A stretch of 24,929 nt of DNA from JANOQP01 sp044227705. GTDB taxonomy: Bacteria > Bacteroidota > Bacteroidia > Chitinophagales > Saprospiraceae. Location: contig JBGAWE010000043.1 in the NCBI GenBank assembly GCA_044227705.1, positions 1 to 24,929 of the forward strand, in the 5' to 3' direction. The notes beneath the pieces are model-generated. The model did no database searches and was not told where the DNA came from. It saw only the letters and a program-made list of their open reading frames with translations. Made by a program: the position numbers and the translations under genes. Shown piece after piece: positions 16,691 to 24,542 of the stretch (the first letter of the stretch is position 1; each line of letters begins with the position of its first letter).

Positions 16691-17656
16691 TCAAAACAGT
16701 GCCTCGATGATGTTCTCCTCCGTCACCCCCTCGGCCTCGGCCTTGAAGTTGCGGACGATGCGGTGCCGCAGCACGAGGTTGGCGATGGCCCGCACGTCCT
16801 CGATGTCGGGCGAGTATTTCCCGCGAATCGCCGCGTGGCACTTCGCGCCGAGGACGAGGTACTGCGAGGCACGCGGCCCGGCTCCCCAGGCGATGTAGTT
16901 GTTGACTTCTTTAACGGCGCGGGGCGTTCCCGGCCTCGACTTCGTGGCGAGGCCGACGGCGTATTCCAAAACATTGTCGGCGACGGGAATCTTCCGAATC
17001 AAATCCTGAAAGCCGAGGATGTCTGTTGCCGAGAGGACGTGCTTCAGGTTCGCCCGGTAGTTCGACGTGGTGTTTTTCACGACCATCACCTCCTCCTCGT
17101 AGCTCGGGTAGGTGAGCGGGATGTTGAACATGAAACGGTCGAGCTGCGCCTCGGGCAGCGGGTAGGTGCCCTCCTGTTCGATGGGGTTCTGCGTGGCCAG
17201 CACGAAGAAGGGGTTGGGCAGGTAGTGCCGGTTGCCGCCGACCGTCACGACGCGCTCCTGCATCGCCTCGAGGAGGGCTGCCTGGGTCTTCGGAGGGGTC
17301 CGGTTTATCTCGTCGGCCAGCACGATGTTGGCGAAAAGGGGGCCTTTGTTGAACCGAAAAGCCCTGCTTTCATCCAAGATCTCGCTCCCCGTGATGTCCG
17401 ACGGCATGAGGTCGGGTGTGAACTGGATGCGCTTGAACTCGAGGTCGAGCACCTCCGCGATGGTCGAGACGAGCAGGGTCTTCGCCAGCCCCGGCACCCC
17501 GACGAGCAGGCTGTGGCCGTTGGAAAAGAGCGAGATGATGACGGCCCGGACCACCTCGTCCTGCCCGACGATGACTTTGGAGATTTCAGCCGAGAGGTTC
17601 TTGTAGGCTTGGGAAAGTGCGTCGACCGCTTCGACGTCCGATTTGTGTGCGGCCAT
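16691..17656 (-). CDS. MoxR-family AAA+ ATPase
   Basis: This is a 321-residue protein of normal length for MoxR. Walker A is GVPGLAKT (53-60) and Walker B is 'IVLADEINR' with D115/E116. 'PPKTQAALLEAMQE', sensor 1 'FFVLATQNPIEQEGTYPLPEAQLDRF' (quoted in part: ATQNPIEQEG) and a C-terminal lid domain with 'GPRASQYLVLGAK' follow. MoxR ATPases act as chaperones that help assemble or activate partner complexes, typically together with vWA-domain proteins. The usual downstream DUF58, BatA/BatB or vWA genes are missing: porZ comes next, behind a terminator. I chose ATG 17656 because further-upstream sequence in the same frame is not protein-like and would run across the divergent promoter and assembly gap. 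A TACTTTTG lies about 85 bp upstream. Confidence 0.93.
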   Translation of the reverse strand: MAAHKSDVEAVDALSQAYKNLSAEISKVIVGQDEVVRAVIISLFSNGHSLLVGVPGLAKTLLVSTIAEVLDLEFKRIQFTPDLMPSDITGSEILDESRAFRFNKGPLFANIVLADEINRTPPKTQAALLEAMQERVVTVGGNRHYLPNPFFVLATQNPIEQEGTYPLPEAQLDRFMFNIPLTYPSYEEEVMVVKNTTSNYRANLKHVLSATDILGFQDLIRKIPVADNVLEYAVGLATKSRPGTPRAVKEVNNYIAWGAGPRASQYLVLGAKCHAAIRGKYSPDIEDVRAIANLVLRHRIVRNFKAEAEGVTEENIIEALF

Positions 17657-17739
17657 GAATGGTGTCTTTTTGGAATGTAGATTTATTAAAAAGGCCGCTA
17701 AAACGCCGCCCGTTCGGGCTTGTTTCGCAAAGCGGCGGG

Positions 17740-17747
17740 CAAAAGTA
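17740..17747 (-). promoter_or_regulatory. Bacteroidota -7 element for moxR
   Basis: The minus strand reads TACTTTTG, an exact TAnnTTTG match, giving a leader of roughly 75-80 nt. A TTTG exists upstream but only 13 nt away, shorter than the usual 17-23, so the -33 element is uncertain. Confidence 0.5.
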
Positions 17748-17797
17748 GAAATTCGACCGACAAAGCCCCGGCGACCCCGACGGGCCGCGCTTTGTTC

Positions 17798-17805
17798 TAT
17801 TTTCG
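17798..17805 (+). promoter_or_regulatory. Possible -7 element for the transketolase subunit
   Basis: TATTTTCG differs from TAnnTTTG at one position and lies 23 bp before the ATG at 17829. No -33 element is clear. Confidence 0.3.
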
Positions 17806-17828
17806 CCCAAACTTTTTGAGAAAAACAC

Positions 17829-18706
17829 ATGGCCACGACCGACCTCGCCCGCCTCCAAACGCTCTGCCGCCAAGTCCGCCGCGACATCCTCCGCATGGTT
17901 TTCAACGTCCAGAGTGGCCACCCGGNNNNNNNNNNNNNNNNNNNNNNNNNNNNNNNNNNNCGACGGAGTTCTTCGTCGCCCTCTATTTTGAAATCCTGAA
18001 GCGCAAGCCCGGCAAGTTCTCGATGGAGGGCAAAAAGGAGGATGTCTTCTTCCTCTCCAACGGCCACATCTCGCCCGTCTGGTACTCGGTGCTCGCCCGC
18101 TCGGGCTACTTCCCGGTGAATGAGCTGGCCACTTTCCGCAAGCTCAACACCCGCCTGCAAGGCCACCCCACGACCCACGAAGGCCTGCCGGGAATCCGCA
18201 TCGCCTCGGGTTCGCTCGGGATGGGGCTGTCGGTCGCGGCGGGCGCGGCGCTCGCCAAAAAGCTCGACAACGACCCGCGCACCATCTATTGCCTAACCGG
18301 CGACGGCGAGCTGCAGGAAGGTCAGATTTGGGAGGCTGCCCTTTTTTGCGCCAGCCACAAGATTGACAACATCATCGCCACCGTCGATTGGAACGGCCAG
18401 CAAATCGACGGCCCGATTGAAGCCGTCAACTCGCTCGGAAATCTCCCGGCGAAGTGGAAATCCTTCGGCTGGGAGGTTCTCGTCAATGAAAAAGGGAACG
18501 ACCTCGCCTCCGTCATCGACTTTTTGAAAAAAGCGAAACGGAGAACCGGCAAGGGAAAGCCGGTGGTGATTTTGATGAAAACCGACATGGGCCACGGCGT
18601 CGATTTCATGGCGGGAACCCACAAATGGCACGGGAAAGCCCCGAATCAAGAACAATTCGACGCGGCGATGAAACAGCTCGCGCCGACCGAATTCGGCGAT
18701 TTTTAG
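17829..18706 (+). CDS. Transketolase, N-terminal (thiamine-diphosphate-binding) subunit, interrupted by an assembly gap
   Basis: The sequence begins MATTDLARLQ and continues 'RRDILRMVFNVQSGHP', then reaches the N gap. After the gap it resumes 'TEFFVALYFEILKRKPG', 'FLSNGHISPVWYSVLARSG', 'LQGHPTTHEGLPGIRIASGS', the ThDP/Mg motif 'GDGELQEGQIWEAA' with 'VDWNGQQIDG', and ends 'APTEFGDF'. This equals the N-terminal half of transketolase, which binds diphosphate and Mg. A separate C-terminal subunit would complete the active enzyme for ketol transfer in the pentose phosphate pathway, but none follows here, as galE is next and convergent. The frame before the gap and the frame after it disagree with 35 N; this is expected if the N count is arbitrary. 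The stop overlaps the galE stop by two bases. Confidence 0.92.
17926..17960. other. Assembly gap (35 N) inside the transketolase gene
   Basis: 35 consecutive N fall between 'QSGHP' and 'TEFFVAL'. To keep the reading frame the missing length must be a multiple of three. In relatives the two segments are joined by about GGSLG plus one residue, which predicts about 15 nt. Confidence 0.95.
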
Positions 18707-19740
18707 GCAGGAACCGAGTTGGCTTTCCCCTTCTTTTTCTCCCATTTCCAAGCCGAGCGCATCACCTCCTCGATGCTGCGCTCGGGCCGCCAGCCGAGCT
18801 GCTCGGTCGCACGCGTCGTGTCGGCGTAGATGGCCTCGACATCGCCCTCTCGGCGCGGGCCGACGCGCCAGTTGAACTTCAGTTTGTTTGCTTTTTCAAA
18901 AGCCCGGACGGCTTCGAGTACGGTCACGCCCGCGCCCGAGCCGAGGTTGAAGACCTCGCAGTTCGAGCGGTTTTTCTTTTCCAGCAAATAATCGAGGGCC
19001 TTCGTGTGAGCGTGGGCTAGGTCCATGACGTGGATGAAGTCGCGGATGCAGGAGCCGTCGCGGGTCGGGTAGTCGCCGCCGTAGATGACCATCTCGTCGC
19101 GCCGGCCGGCCGCCGTCTCGGTGATGACCGGAACGAGGGCGGTCATCACGTTTCGCGGGTCCTCGCCGATGAGCGCCGAGGGGTGGGCGCCCGCCGGGTT
19201 GAAATACCTCAATAAAATCGTGTTGAAATCCGACCGGAAACGGCAGAGGTCGCGCAGGATTTCCTCGCCTATCTGCTTGGTTCGGGCATACGGGCTTTCG
19301 GCCTCTTCGAAAGGCGTTTCCTCCGTAACCGGCAGCTCCTTCGCGTTGCCGTAAACAGAGCAGGAGGAGGAGAAAATCAGGTTCGCCACCCCAAACTCGC
19401 CCATGCACTCGAGCAGGTTCAGCAGGCTCTCGATGTTGTTCCTGAAATAAAGGAGCGGCTCCTCGACCGACTGCGGCACCGACTTGAGCGCCGCGAAATG
19501 CACCACGCCGTCGATGCCGGGGTTCTTTTCAAAAACGGCCCGTGTCTTTTTCAAATCGCAGAGATCGACGGGGTGGTTCTTGACCGAGCGGCCAGTGATT
19601 TTCCGGATCCCGCGCAGCGGTTTCGCGTCGGAGTTGAGGAAGTTGTCGATGGAAATCACCTCATAGCCGTTTTCCAAAAGGTCGACGATGGTGTGGCTGC
19701 CGATGTATCCGGTCCCGCCGGTCACGAGCACTTTGGGCAT
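18703..19740 (-). CDS. galE: UDP-glucose 4-epimerase
   Basis: This is a 345-residue extended short-chain dehydrogenase of typical GalE length. The N-terminal NAD-binding motif is GGTGYIG (8-14). D32 in 'ISIDNF' would bind the NAD ribose. 'FAALKSVPQSV' is the GalE-specific Lys-containing loop, 'FSSSCSVYG' carries the catalytic Ser/Thr position, and Y151-x3-K155 ('SPYARTK') is the catalytic pair. 'RYFNPAGAHPS', 'GEDP' and 'YPTRDGSCIRDFIHVMDLA' are GalE substrate-domain motifs. It interconverts UDP-glucose and UDP-galactose for polysaccharide and glycan precursors. The gene is monocistronic, with TACTTTTG about 50 bp upstream, and it is convergent with the transketolase subunit. Confidence 0.97.
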   Translation of the reverse strand: MPKVLVTGGTGYIGSHTIVDLLENGYEVISIDNFLNSDAKPLRGIRKITGRSVKNHPVDLCDLKKTRAVFEKNPGIDGVVHFAALKSVPQSVEEPLLYFRNNIESLLNLLECMGEFGVANLIFSSSCSVYGNAKELPVTEETPFEEAESPYARTKQIGEEILRDLCRFRSDFNTILLRYFNPAGAHPSALIGEDPRNVMTALVPVITETAAGRRDEMVIYGGDYPTRDGSCIRDFIHVMDLAHAHTKALDYLLEKKNRSNCEVFNLGSGAGVTVLEAVRAFEKANKLKFNWRVGPRREGDVEAIYADTTRATEQLGWRPERSIEEVMRSAWKWEKKKGKANSVPA

Positions 19741-19790
19741 GGGAAATCAGTAAGTTTTGATAAAACTGGGCTTTCAGGCCAAAAACCATG

Positions 19791-19798
19791 CAAAAGTA
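19791..19798 (-). promoter_or_regulatory. Bacteroidota -7 element for galE
   Basis: The minus strand reads TACTTTTG followed by CATGG, an exact TAnnTTTG match about 50 bp from the start codon. No clear TTTG occurs at the expected -33 distance. Confidence 0.5.
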
Positions 19799-19827
19799 GA
19801 AGGGGGTTTGAGGAATCGAGAGGGCTT

Positions 19828-19914
19828 TTAACCACAGAGGTTTTGGGGAGGGTTTCACAGAGGCGCACGGAGTCGTCCTCTAGGTGAAACCCTCCCCCAA
19901 ACCTCTGTGGTTAA
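19828..19914. repeat. REP-like inverted repeat (31-bp arms) between galE and the glucosaminidase gene
   Basis: Arms 19828-19858 and 19884-19914 are reverse complements with one mismatch (TTTTGGGG against TTTGGGGG) around a 25-nt spacer that includes CACGGAGT. The arm begins TTAACCACAGAGG. The element lies between divergent genes, so it is not a terminator of either. The ACCACAGAGG core resembles widespread intergenic repeats in bacteria, from memory. Confidence 0.85.
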
Positions 19915-19931
19915 AAAAACTCCTCGAAAGC

Positions 19932-19939
19932 TACTTTTA
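19932..19939 (+). promoter_or_regulatory. Near-consensus -7 element for the glucosaminidase gene
   Basis: TACTTTTA differs from TAnnTTTG only at the last base and lies 21 bp before ATG 19961. The inverted repeat ends 17 bp upstream, so its right arm would occupy the -33 region. Confidence 0.4.
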
Positions 19940-19960
19940 CCCGAAAAATCGAACGCAACC

Positions 19961-21610
19961 ATGAAGCTTTTCCGAATCGCTATCCTCCTCATTTTCAGCC
20001 AGTTGAACCTCGCCGGGCAAGATCTCGCGCCGGATCTTGACATCAGCCAGTTCCCCGACTTCCGCGCTTGGGAACTCATCCCACCCGACGCCCGGCAGGA
20101 CTACATCGCCAAGTGGCGCCGCACGGCCATCGACGAGATGCTGCGGGCGGGCGTCCCGGCGAGCATCTCAATGGCGCAGGGCATCGTCGAGTCGAACGCC
20201 GGGCAGAGCTCGCTGGTGAAGGAGGCGAAGAACCATTTCGGCATCAAGTGCGGCGGCGAATGGAAGGGCAAGTCCTACTACTTGCAGGATGACGACCACG
20301 ACGAGAGCGGCAACTCCGTCCAGTCATGTTTTCGAAAATACAAGCACGAAGACGACTCGTGGATCGACCACTCCGACTTCCTGCGAGACCCGAAGAAGTA
20401 CAACCGCTACGGCTTCCTCTTCAACCTCGACCAGAAGGACTACCGCTCGTGGGCTTACGGACTGAAGTCGGCGGGCTACGCCACGGGGGGCGGATATGCT
20501 GAGTCGTTGATAAATGTGATTGAAACGCACCGGCTGTACGAGCTTGACAACGAGGCGGTTAGCGGAAGCGGCGGCATGGCCACCGGCGGCAAGCCGGGCA
20601 AGCCCGGCACCACCTCGCCGCTGCCCGGCCGGGGCATCGGGACGGTGAACGATGTGAAGGTCGTCCTCGCAAAAAGGGACGAGACCATCGACGACGTGGC
20701 CAAGCGGCTGCACGTCAAGACGACCAAACTGGTCGGCTTCAACGACAATCAGTACCAGCCGACCGACAGACTGCGGGAGAACTCCCGCGTCTTCATCCAA
20801 AAGAAAAGGAACAAGTGGCGTGGCCGCCAAAAGGTGGCCTATGTGAAGGACAACCAGTTGATTTTCGACGTCGCGCAGCAGTACGGCATCAAGCTCGAAA
20901 AGCTGCGCAAGCGCAACCGCCTCGTGCCCGGCGAGGAGCCTGCCCCCGGCGAGACGCTGAAGATCAGGGGCTGGTTCAAGCGCCCATCGAAGCCGCGCCT
21001 TCGCTCAAACGACGAGATCGTGAAAATCGAGAGCAACCGCCCGCCAGCGACCGGCTCCGGCAACACCGCTCCCCGACCGACGACCGGCTCCTTGCCAACG
21101 AAGCCTTCCTCGGGCAAGCCGAAGGCGGACGAACGGCCGCAAAACCCTTACACCGACGAGCTTCCCTTCGAAATCGGCGACGACAAGACAACGACCGACA
21201 AGCAGCCGAGCAGCCAGCCCGGCAGCGGCCAATCGGGCAGCCAGCCCGGCTCCTCGCTGCCCACGCCGGTCGAGCGGCCGAAGACCTCACAGCCGCCCAT
21301 CGCCACGAGTGGGGCCGATTTCCCCAGCCCCGACCGGGCCAAGCCGTCGACCTCGACCGGCACCGCGCCGAGCAGTCAGCCGCCGGTGACAACGCCGCCG
21401 CCGGTCTCGCGGCCGGGGTCGGCGACGCCGTCGCGGCCTTCCACTTCGACGTCTGGCGACGTGCCGGGCGCAACCTATCACGAGGTCGTGAAAGGCGACA
21501 CCCTCTACAACATCTCCAAACGCTATGGCACCACGCCGGCCGCCATCCAAAAGCTCAACGGGCTTCCGGACAACGGCATCCAGATTGGGCAGCGGTTGCG
21601 AGTGAAGTGA
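19961..21610 (+). CDS. GH73-type N-acetylglucosaminidase with LysM repeats
   Basis: This is a 549-residue protein. A signal peptide (1-20, 'FSQLNLAGQ') precedes a glucosaminidase domain of FlgJ type (about 45-195). 'GVPASISMAQGIVESNAGQS' contains catalytic E77, followed by 'NHFGIKC', 'SCFRKYKHEDDSWIDHSDFL' and 'YGLKSAGYATGGGYAESLI'. Two degenerate LysM-like units follow (about 228-335), then a long Pro/Ser/Thr/Gly-rich linker (about 350-500), then a canonical C-terminal LysM (503-549, 'YHEVVKGDTLYNISKRYGTT'). It would cut beta-1,4 GlcNAc-MurNAc bonds in peptidoglycan during wall remodelling or division. ATG 19961 is preferred over an in-frame ATG at 19907 because it begins a signal peptide and lies after the promoter. 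No SD sequence is evident. Confidence 0.9.
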   Translation: MKLFRIAILLIFSQLNLAGQDLAPDLDISQFPDFRAWELIPPDARQDYIAKWRRTAIDEMLRAGVPASISMAQGIVESNAGQSSLVKEAKNHFGIKCGGEWKGKSYYLQDDDHDESGNSVQSCFRKYKHEDDSWIDHSDFLRDPKKYNRYGFLFNLDQKDYRSWAYGLKSAGYATGGGYAESLINVIETHRLYELDNEAVSGSGGMATGGKPGKPGTTSPLPGRGIGTVNDVKVVLAKRDETIDDVAKRLHVKTTKLVGFNDNQYQPTDRLRENSRVFIQKKRNKWRGRQKVAYVKDNQLIFDVAQQYGIKLEKLRKRNRLVPGEEPAPGETLKIRGWFKRPSKPRLRSNDEIVKIESNRPPATGSGNTAPRPTTGSLPTKPSSGKPKADERPQNPYTDELPFEIGDDKTTTDKQPSSQPGSGQSGSQPGSSLPTPVERPKTSQPPIATSGADFPSPDRAKPSTSTGTAPSSQPPVTTPPPVSRPGSATPSRPSTSTSGDVPGATYHEVVKGDTLYNISKRYGTTPAAIQKLNGLPDNGIQIGQRLRVK

Positions 21611-21629
21611 TTCGGCTGTGGCGGAATAT

Positions 21630-21720
21630 CGGAAGGGTTTGAAACCCTTCCGACGTTGATGTTTTGGCGAAAACCTGCCGTTTTGTCTTTCCTCTTTTTG
21701 AAAAGCAGACAAAACGGCAG
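21630..21720. repeat. Two adjacent hairpins between the glucosaminidase and clpB genes
   Basis: The first (21630-21652) is CGGAAGGG-TTTGAAA-CCCTTCCG, a perfect palindrome. The second pairs CTGCCGTTTTGTCT (21675-21688) with AGACAAAACGGCAG (21707-21720), 14 perfect base pairs over an 18-nt loop. Either may end the upstream transcript, though neither has a strong T run on the plus strand. A REP-type origin is equally possible. Confidence 0.65.
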
Positions 21721-21825
21721 CCGTTCGCCCCCCGCCCCGCCAAATGGTCCACAAAAAGCGACCGGAACCATCTTTGACTGCACCACCCTGAAGGCGGCCG
21801 CAAACCGGCCCCGCCTTCCCAAAAA

Positions 21826-24480
21826 ATGACCTACGACAACTTCACCATCAAGGCGCAGGAGGCCATCGTCAAGGCCCAGCAAATCGCCGCCGGGTATGAG
21901 CAGCAGAGCGTCGATACGGCGCACTTGCTCAAAGGGCTTATCGAATCGGAGGATTCTGTGGCCGAGTTTCTGTTGAAAAAAAGCGGCGCGAACCTGCCCG
22001 CTCTCCAAAAAGAGGTTGACAAGCTCGTCTGGGACACCCCAAAGGTGCAAGGCGGTGCCGACAAGCAGTTCCTCACCAGCGAGGCCAATAAAGCCATCGC
22101 GGCGGCCAAGAACAGCCTCAAAGAGTTCGGCGACGAGTACATCTCCGTCGAGCTGATGCTGCTCGGCATCGCGCGGGGCGGTGACAAAACGGCCAAGCTT
22201 TTGAATTCGCAGGGCGCAACTTATGACGCGCTCGGCGCGGCTTTGAAAGACCTCCGCAAAGGCCGAAAGGTGACCGACCAGACGACCGAGCAGGTTTACA
22301 ACGCCCTCTCGAAGTACGCCATCAACCTCACCGAGATGGCCGAGAACGGGAAGCTCGACCCCGTCATCGGGCGCGACGACGAGATTCGGCGCGTCCTCCA
22401 AATCCTTTCCCGGAGGAAAAAGAACAACCCCGTCATCGTCGGCGAGGCGGGCGTGGGCAAGACGGCCATCGTCGAGGGAATCGCGTGGCGCATCGTCAAG
22501 CACGACGTGCCGGAGAACTTGCGGAGCAAGAAGATTTTCACCCTCGACGTGGCCGCGCTTTTGGCCGGGGCCAAGTTCAAGGGCGATTTTGAGGAGCGTT
22601 TGAAAGCCGTCGTCAAAGAGGTTCAGGATTCCGAGGAACAAGTCATTTTGTTCATCGACGAAATCCACACGCTCGTCGGGGCGGGCGGCGGAGGCGGCTC
22701 GCTCGACGCGGGCAACATACTCAAACCAGCCCTCGCCCGGGGCGAGCTTCGCACCATCGGGGCGACGACATTGGACGAATACCAAAAGTTTTTTGAGACG
22801 GACAAGGCTTTGGAGCGCCGTTTCCAGTCGGTCTACGTCGACGAGCCGAGCCTCGAGGACACTATTTCCATCCTGCGAGGGCTGAAAGAGCGGTACGAGA
22901 ACTACCACAAAGTCGAAATCCTTGACGAGGCCATCATCGCCGCTGCCGAGCTTTCCCACCGATACATCACCGACCGGCAGCTGCCCGACAAGGCCATCGA
23001 CCTCATCGACGAGTCGGGGGCCAAGCTGCGGCTCGAACTGGACTCGGTTCCCGAGGAGGTGGACGAACTGGAGCGAAAGGTCCGCCAGCTCGAAATCGAG
23101 CGCGAGGCGTTGAAAAGGGAGAAAAACGAGGAAAAACTGACCGTTTTGCAAAAGGACATCGCTGTTCAGAAGGAAAAACTGGACGGCATCAAAGCCAAGT
23201 GGCAAGGCGAAAAGGACATCGTCGAGGCCATCCAGCTTTGCAAGCAGCGCATCGAGGAGCTGGAAATCATGGCCGCGAAGGCCGAGCGCGAGGCCCGCTA
23301 CGAAGAGGTGGCGACCATCCGTTTCGGCAAAATCAAAGAAGAAGAAGCAAAGCTGCGCGTCGCCGAGGAAAAGCTCGCCAACCTCGCCCCCGAGAACCGC
23401 ATGACCACCCAGCAGGTGACGGCCAACGACATCGCGGAGGTCGTCTCGAAATGGACGGGCGTGCCGGTCTCGAAGATGACGATGAGCGAAAAAGAGCGGC
23501 TCCTCAACCTCGAAAAAGAGCTTCACCGCCGCGTCATCGGGCAGGACGAGGCCGTCGAGGCCGTTGCCAACGCCGTGCGCCGCAGCCGCGCCGGGCTTTC
23601 CGACGAGGAGAAGCCCATCGGCTCGTTCATCTTCCTCGGCCCGACGGGCGTCGGCAAGACCGAACTGGCGAAGGCCCTCGCTGAGGCCCTTTTCGACGAT
23701 GAAAAGGCCATCACCCGCATCGACATGAGCGAGTACATGGAGAAGCACTCGGTCTCGCGTCTGGTCGGCGCGCCGCCCGGATATGTCGGCTACGAAGAGA
23801 GCGGGCAGTTGACGGAGGCCGTTCGCCGCAGGCCGTACTCGATTGTTCTTTTGGACGAAATCGAGAAGGCGCACCCCGACGTGTTCAATATCCTCCTGCA
23901 AGTCCTCGACGACGGGCGGCTGACGGACAACAAGGGTCGCACGGCCAACTTCAAGAACACCATCATCGTGATGACCTCCAACGTGGGCGCCGAGCGAATC
24001 ATGGAGAACTTCGAGGGCTGGGAAGATTTGCCGGATGTGAAAAAGGACGCCGTCATGTCGCGCACCCAAAAGGAGCTATTCGAGATGCTGCGCCTGCGGA
24101 TGCGGCCCGAGTTTTTGAACCGTGTCGATGAGACCATCGTCTTCCACCCCCTCTCGTCGGGGATGATGACGACCATCATGAACATCCTGCTCGACGAGCT
24201 GCGCGAACCGCTCGCCAAGCAGGGCCTCTTGCTCGAACTGACGAAGGCCGCCCAGAAATGGCTGGCCGACACGGGCTTCGACCCGCAGTTCGGCGCCCGG
24301 CCGATGAAACGGGCCATCCAACGGACGCTCGTCAACGAGATAAGTCGCCACCTGCTGGCTGGGAGCTACCAGCGCGGCGAGACGATTTTGGTGGACGCGG
24401 ACACGGCCGGGCTGCTGTTCGGAAGGAAAAGGATGGAGGCCGGAAAGGAAATCGTCACTCGGCAGGTTGAGATGGTTTGA
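21826..24480 (+). CDS. clpB: ClpB protein disaggregase
   Basis: This is an 884-residue, full-length class I Clp/Hsp100 protein. It contains the N-terminal substrate domain (1-145), NBD1 with Walker A GEAGVGKT (206-213) and Walker B 'ILFIDEIHTL', and a coiled-coil M-domain (about 400-530, rich in Glu/Lys/Leu). NBD2 has Walker A GPTGVGKT (605-612), 'SRLVGAPPGYVGYEESGQLT', Walker B 'IVLLDEIEKAH' and 'RPEFLNRVDE'. The M-domain length separates ClpB from ClpA and ClpC. The hexamer threads aggregated proteins through its pore with DnaK/DnaJ. The C-terminus runs 'FGARPMKRAIQRTLVNEISR' and then a short tail. No CIRCE element or heat-shock promoter is recognisable upstream. A terminator follows. Confidence 0.98.
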   Translation: MTYDNFTIKAQEAIVKAQQIAAGYEQQSVDTAHLLKGLIESEDSVAEFLLKKSGANLPALQKEVDKLVWDTPKVQGGADKQFLTSEANKAIAAAKNSLKEFGDEYISVELMLLGIARGGDKTAKLLNSQGATYDALGAALKDLRKGRKVTDQTTEQVYNALSKYAINLTEMAENGKLDPVIGRDDEIRRVLQILSRRKKNNPVIVGEAGVGKTAIVEGIAWRIVKHDVPENLRSKKIFTLDVAALLAGAKFKGDFEERLKAVVKEVQDSEEQVILFIDEIHTLVGAGGGGGSLDAGNILKPALARGELRTIGATTLDEYQKFFETDKALERRFQSVYVDEPSLEDTISILRGLKERYENYHKVEILDEAIIAAAELSHRYITDRQLPDKAIDLIDESGAKLRLELDSVPEEVDELERKVRQLEIEREALKREKNEEKLTVLQKDIAVQKEKLDGIKAKWQGEKDIVEAIQLCKQRIEELEIMAAKAEREARYEEVATIRFGKIKEEEAKLRVAEEKLANLAPENRMTTQQVTANDIAEVVSKWTGVPVSKMTMSEKERLLNLEKELHRRVIGQDEAVEAVANAVRRSRAGLSDEEKPIGSFIFLGPTGVGKTELAKALAEALFDDEKAITRIDMSEYMEKHSVSRLVGAPPGYVGYEESGQLTEAVRRRPYSIVLLDEIEKAHPDVFNILLQVLDDGRLTDNKGRTANFKNTIIVMTSNVGAERIMENFEGWEDLPDVKKDAVMSRTQKELFEMLRLRMRPEFLNRVDETIVFHPLSSGMMTTIMNILLDELREPLAKQGLLLELTKAAQKWLADTGFDPQFGARPMKRAIQRTLVNEISRHLLAGSYQRGETILVDADTAGLLFGRKRMEAGKEIVTRQVEMV

Positions 24481-24486
24481 TCTGGG

Positions 24487-24524
24487 AACGCCGGGCGAGC
24501 GTTGGCTTGTCCGGCGTTTCTATT
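24487..24524 (+). terminator. Intrinsic terminator after clpB
   Basis: The stem AACGCCGG (24487-24494) pairs with CCGGCGTT (24511-24518) over a 16-nt loop, followed by TCTATTTT. It lies 7 bp after the clpB stop. Confidence 0.7.
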
Positions 24525-24542
24525 TTCACGAAAAATTTTGGA

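Noticed and set aside
16530..16841. N-terminal extension of porZ to 16841
   Set aside because: It would run through the moxR terminator and overlap moxR coding sequence. The added residues are low-complexity, whereas 16529 starts a clear signal peptide.
17657..18178. Extension of moxR upstream through the N gap
   Set aside because: The frame is open only because N cannot contain stops. The strand there encodes transketolase, and MoxR has normal length from 17656.
19828..19914. Terminator for galE or the glucosaminidase gene
   Set aside because: Both genes point away from this position, so the palindrome lies at their 5' ends. It was recorded as a repeat instead.
21523..24069. Very long open frame antisense to clpB (848 codons)
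   Set aside because: It mirrors the codon bias of clpB, and its composition (runs of Val/Asp/Leu/Arg) has no domain. GC-rich genes commonly create such antisense frames.
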